Below, in pieces: positions 22,016-22,221 of a DNA stretch of 22,221 nucleotides. This DNA comes from an uncultured Bacillota bacterium. Its GTDB lineage: Bacteria; Bacillota; Clostridia; Lachnospirales; Lachnospiraceae. Position 1 is the first letter of the stretch, and each line of letters begins with the position of its first letter. Location: the NCBI GenBank assembly GCA_905200905.1, contig CAJKMA010000043.1, forward strand, positions 1-22,221. Reading direction: 5' to 3'. The notes below the pieces were generated by a model. The model was not told where the DNA came from, made no database searches, and was given only the letters and a program-made list of their open reading frames with translations. The translations under genes were made by a program, and so were the position numbers.

Positions 22016-22221
22016 AGAAATTAACCGTGATTATTCCATGTTTTAACGAAGAAGAAGCATTGCCCATTTACTATCAGGAAATGAGTAAGGTTATGGCAGA
22101 GATGCCGGAATTGGAAACAGAATTATTGTTTATCGATGATGGTTCTACAGACCGTACATTGCGGGTAATGAAAGATTTACATATCTTAGATGCAAGATGT
22201 CAATACTTATCTTTTTCAAGA
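22012..22221 (+). CDS. GtrB/DPM1-like family 2 glycosyltransferase, 3' partial
   Basis: Seventy residues are visible before the window ends. The N-terminus LTVIIPCFNEEEALP and then LLFIDDGSTDRT are the donor-binding motifs of GT-A fold family 2 enzymes, including the DDGS metal and nucleotide-sugar site. Together with the preceding GtrA gene this predicts transfer of a sugar from UDP-sugar to undecaprenyl phosphate at the inner membrane face, followed by flipping. The C-terminal membrane helices expected of GtrB lie outside the window. GGGAGGAC precedes the start. Confidence 0.88.
   Translation, partial: MKKLTVIIPCFNEEEALPIYYQEMSKVMAEMPELETELLFIDDGSTDRTLRVMKDLHILDARCQYLSFSR

Overview
The window reads as chromosomal DNA from a low-to-moderate-GC Firmicute, most likely a Lachnospiraceae/Clostridia gut anaerobe. 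The evidence is AGGAGG-type ribosome binding sites, sigma-A promoters, intrinsic terminators between almost all units, lipoprotein signal peptides, a CmpB-type membrane protein and DUF3791/DUF3990 genes. The family assignment is inference; no rRNA or housekeeping marker is present.

Layout, left to right. (1) 1-3547: the 3' part of a Na+/phosphate symporter with a PhoU-like tail; a two-domain CmpB-family membrane protein behind a near-consensus promoter; a NUDIX hydrolase; a short degraded stretch resembling the start of a response regulator; and a minus-strand membrane-anchored protein. The last two share a bidirectional terminator. (2) 3548-3839: a highly structured intergenic region. It holds a 76-nt block that folds into a gap-free four-way junction, two further hairpins, and a 14-bp direct repeat that duplicates a -10 box. 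(3) 3840-8371: cell-envelope genes, namely a trigger-factor/FKBP foldase lipoprotein, a class B penicillin-binding protein with a MecA_N-like domain, and a ComEC-like metallo-beta-lactamase-fold lipoprotein with an Ada-like zinc tail. (4) 8601-14822: a probable envelope-signalling locus, namely a zinc-ribbon PrsW-like intramembrane protease, a zinc-ribbon single-pass membrane protein, an ECF sigma factor joined through a transmembrane helix to a large extracytoplasmic domain, and a lipoprotein with three PPC-like beta domains and an OmpA-like domain. (5) 15196-18273: a LysE-family exporter, a zinc alcohol dehydrogenase and a MATE exporter in one probable operon, preceded by a short promoter-plus-terminator leader. 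(6) 18499-19449: a compact A/T-rich three-gene module of DUF3791, DUF3990 (ADP-ribosyltransferase-like) and a small acidic protein, resembling a toxin-antitoxin cassette. (7) 19510-21493, minus strand: a two-component system whose response regulator has an aberrant C-terminus running into the kinase gene. Divergent from it is gtrA followed by a gtrB-like glycosyltransferase cut by the window end, with OmpR-type direct repeats between them.

The main candidates for something undescribed are the gap-free cloverleaf at 3649-3724, the PrsW / membrane-tethered sigma / OmpA-lipoprotein cluster, and the DUF3791-DUF3990 cassette. The broken-looking response regulator/kinase junction and the attenuator-like leader of the exporter operon are secondary leads.
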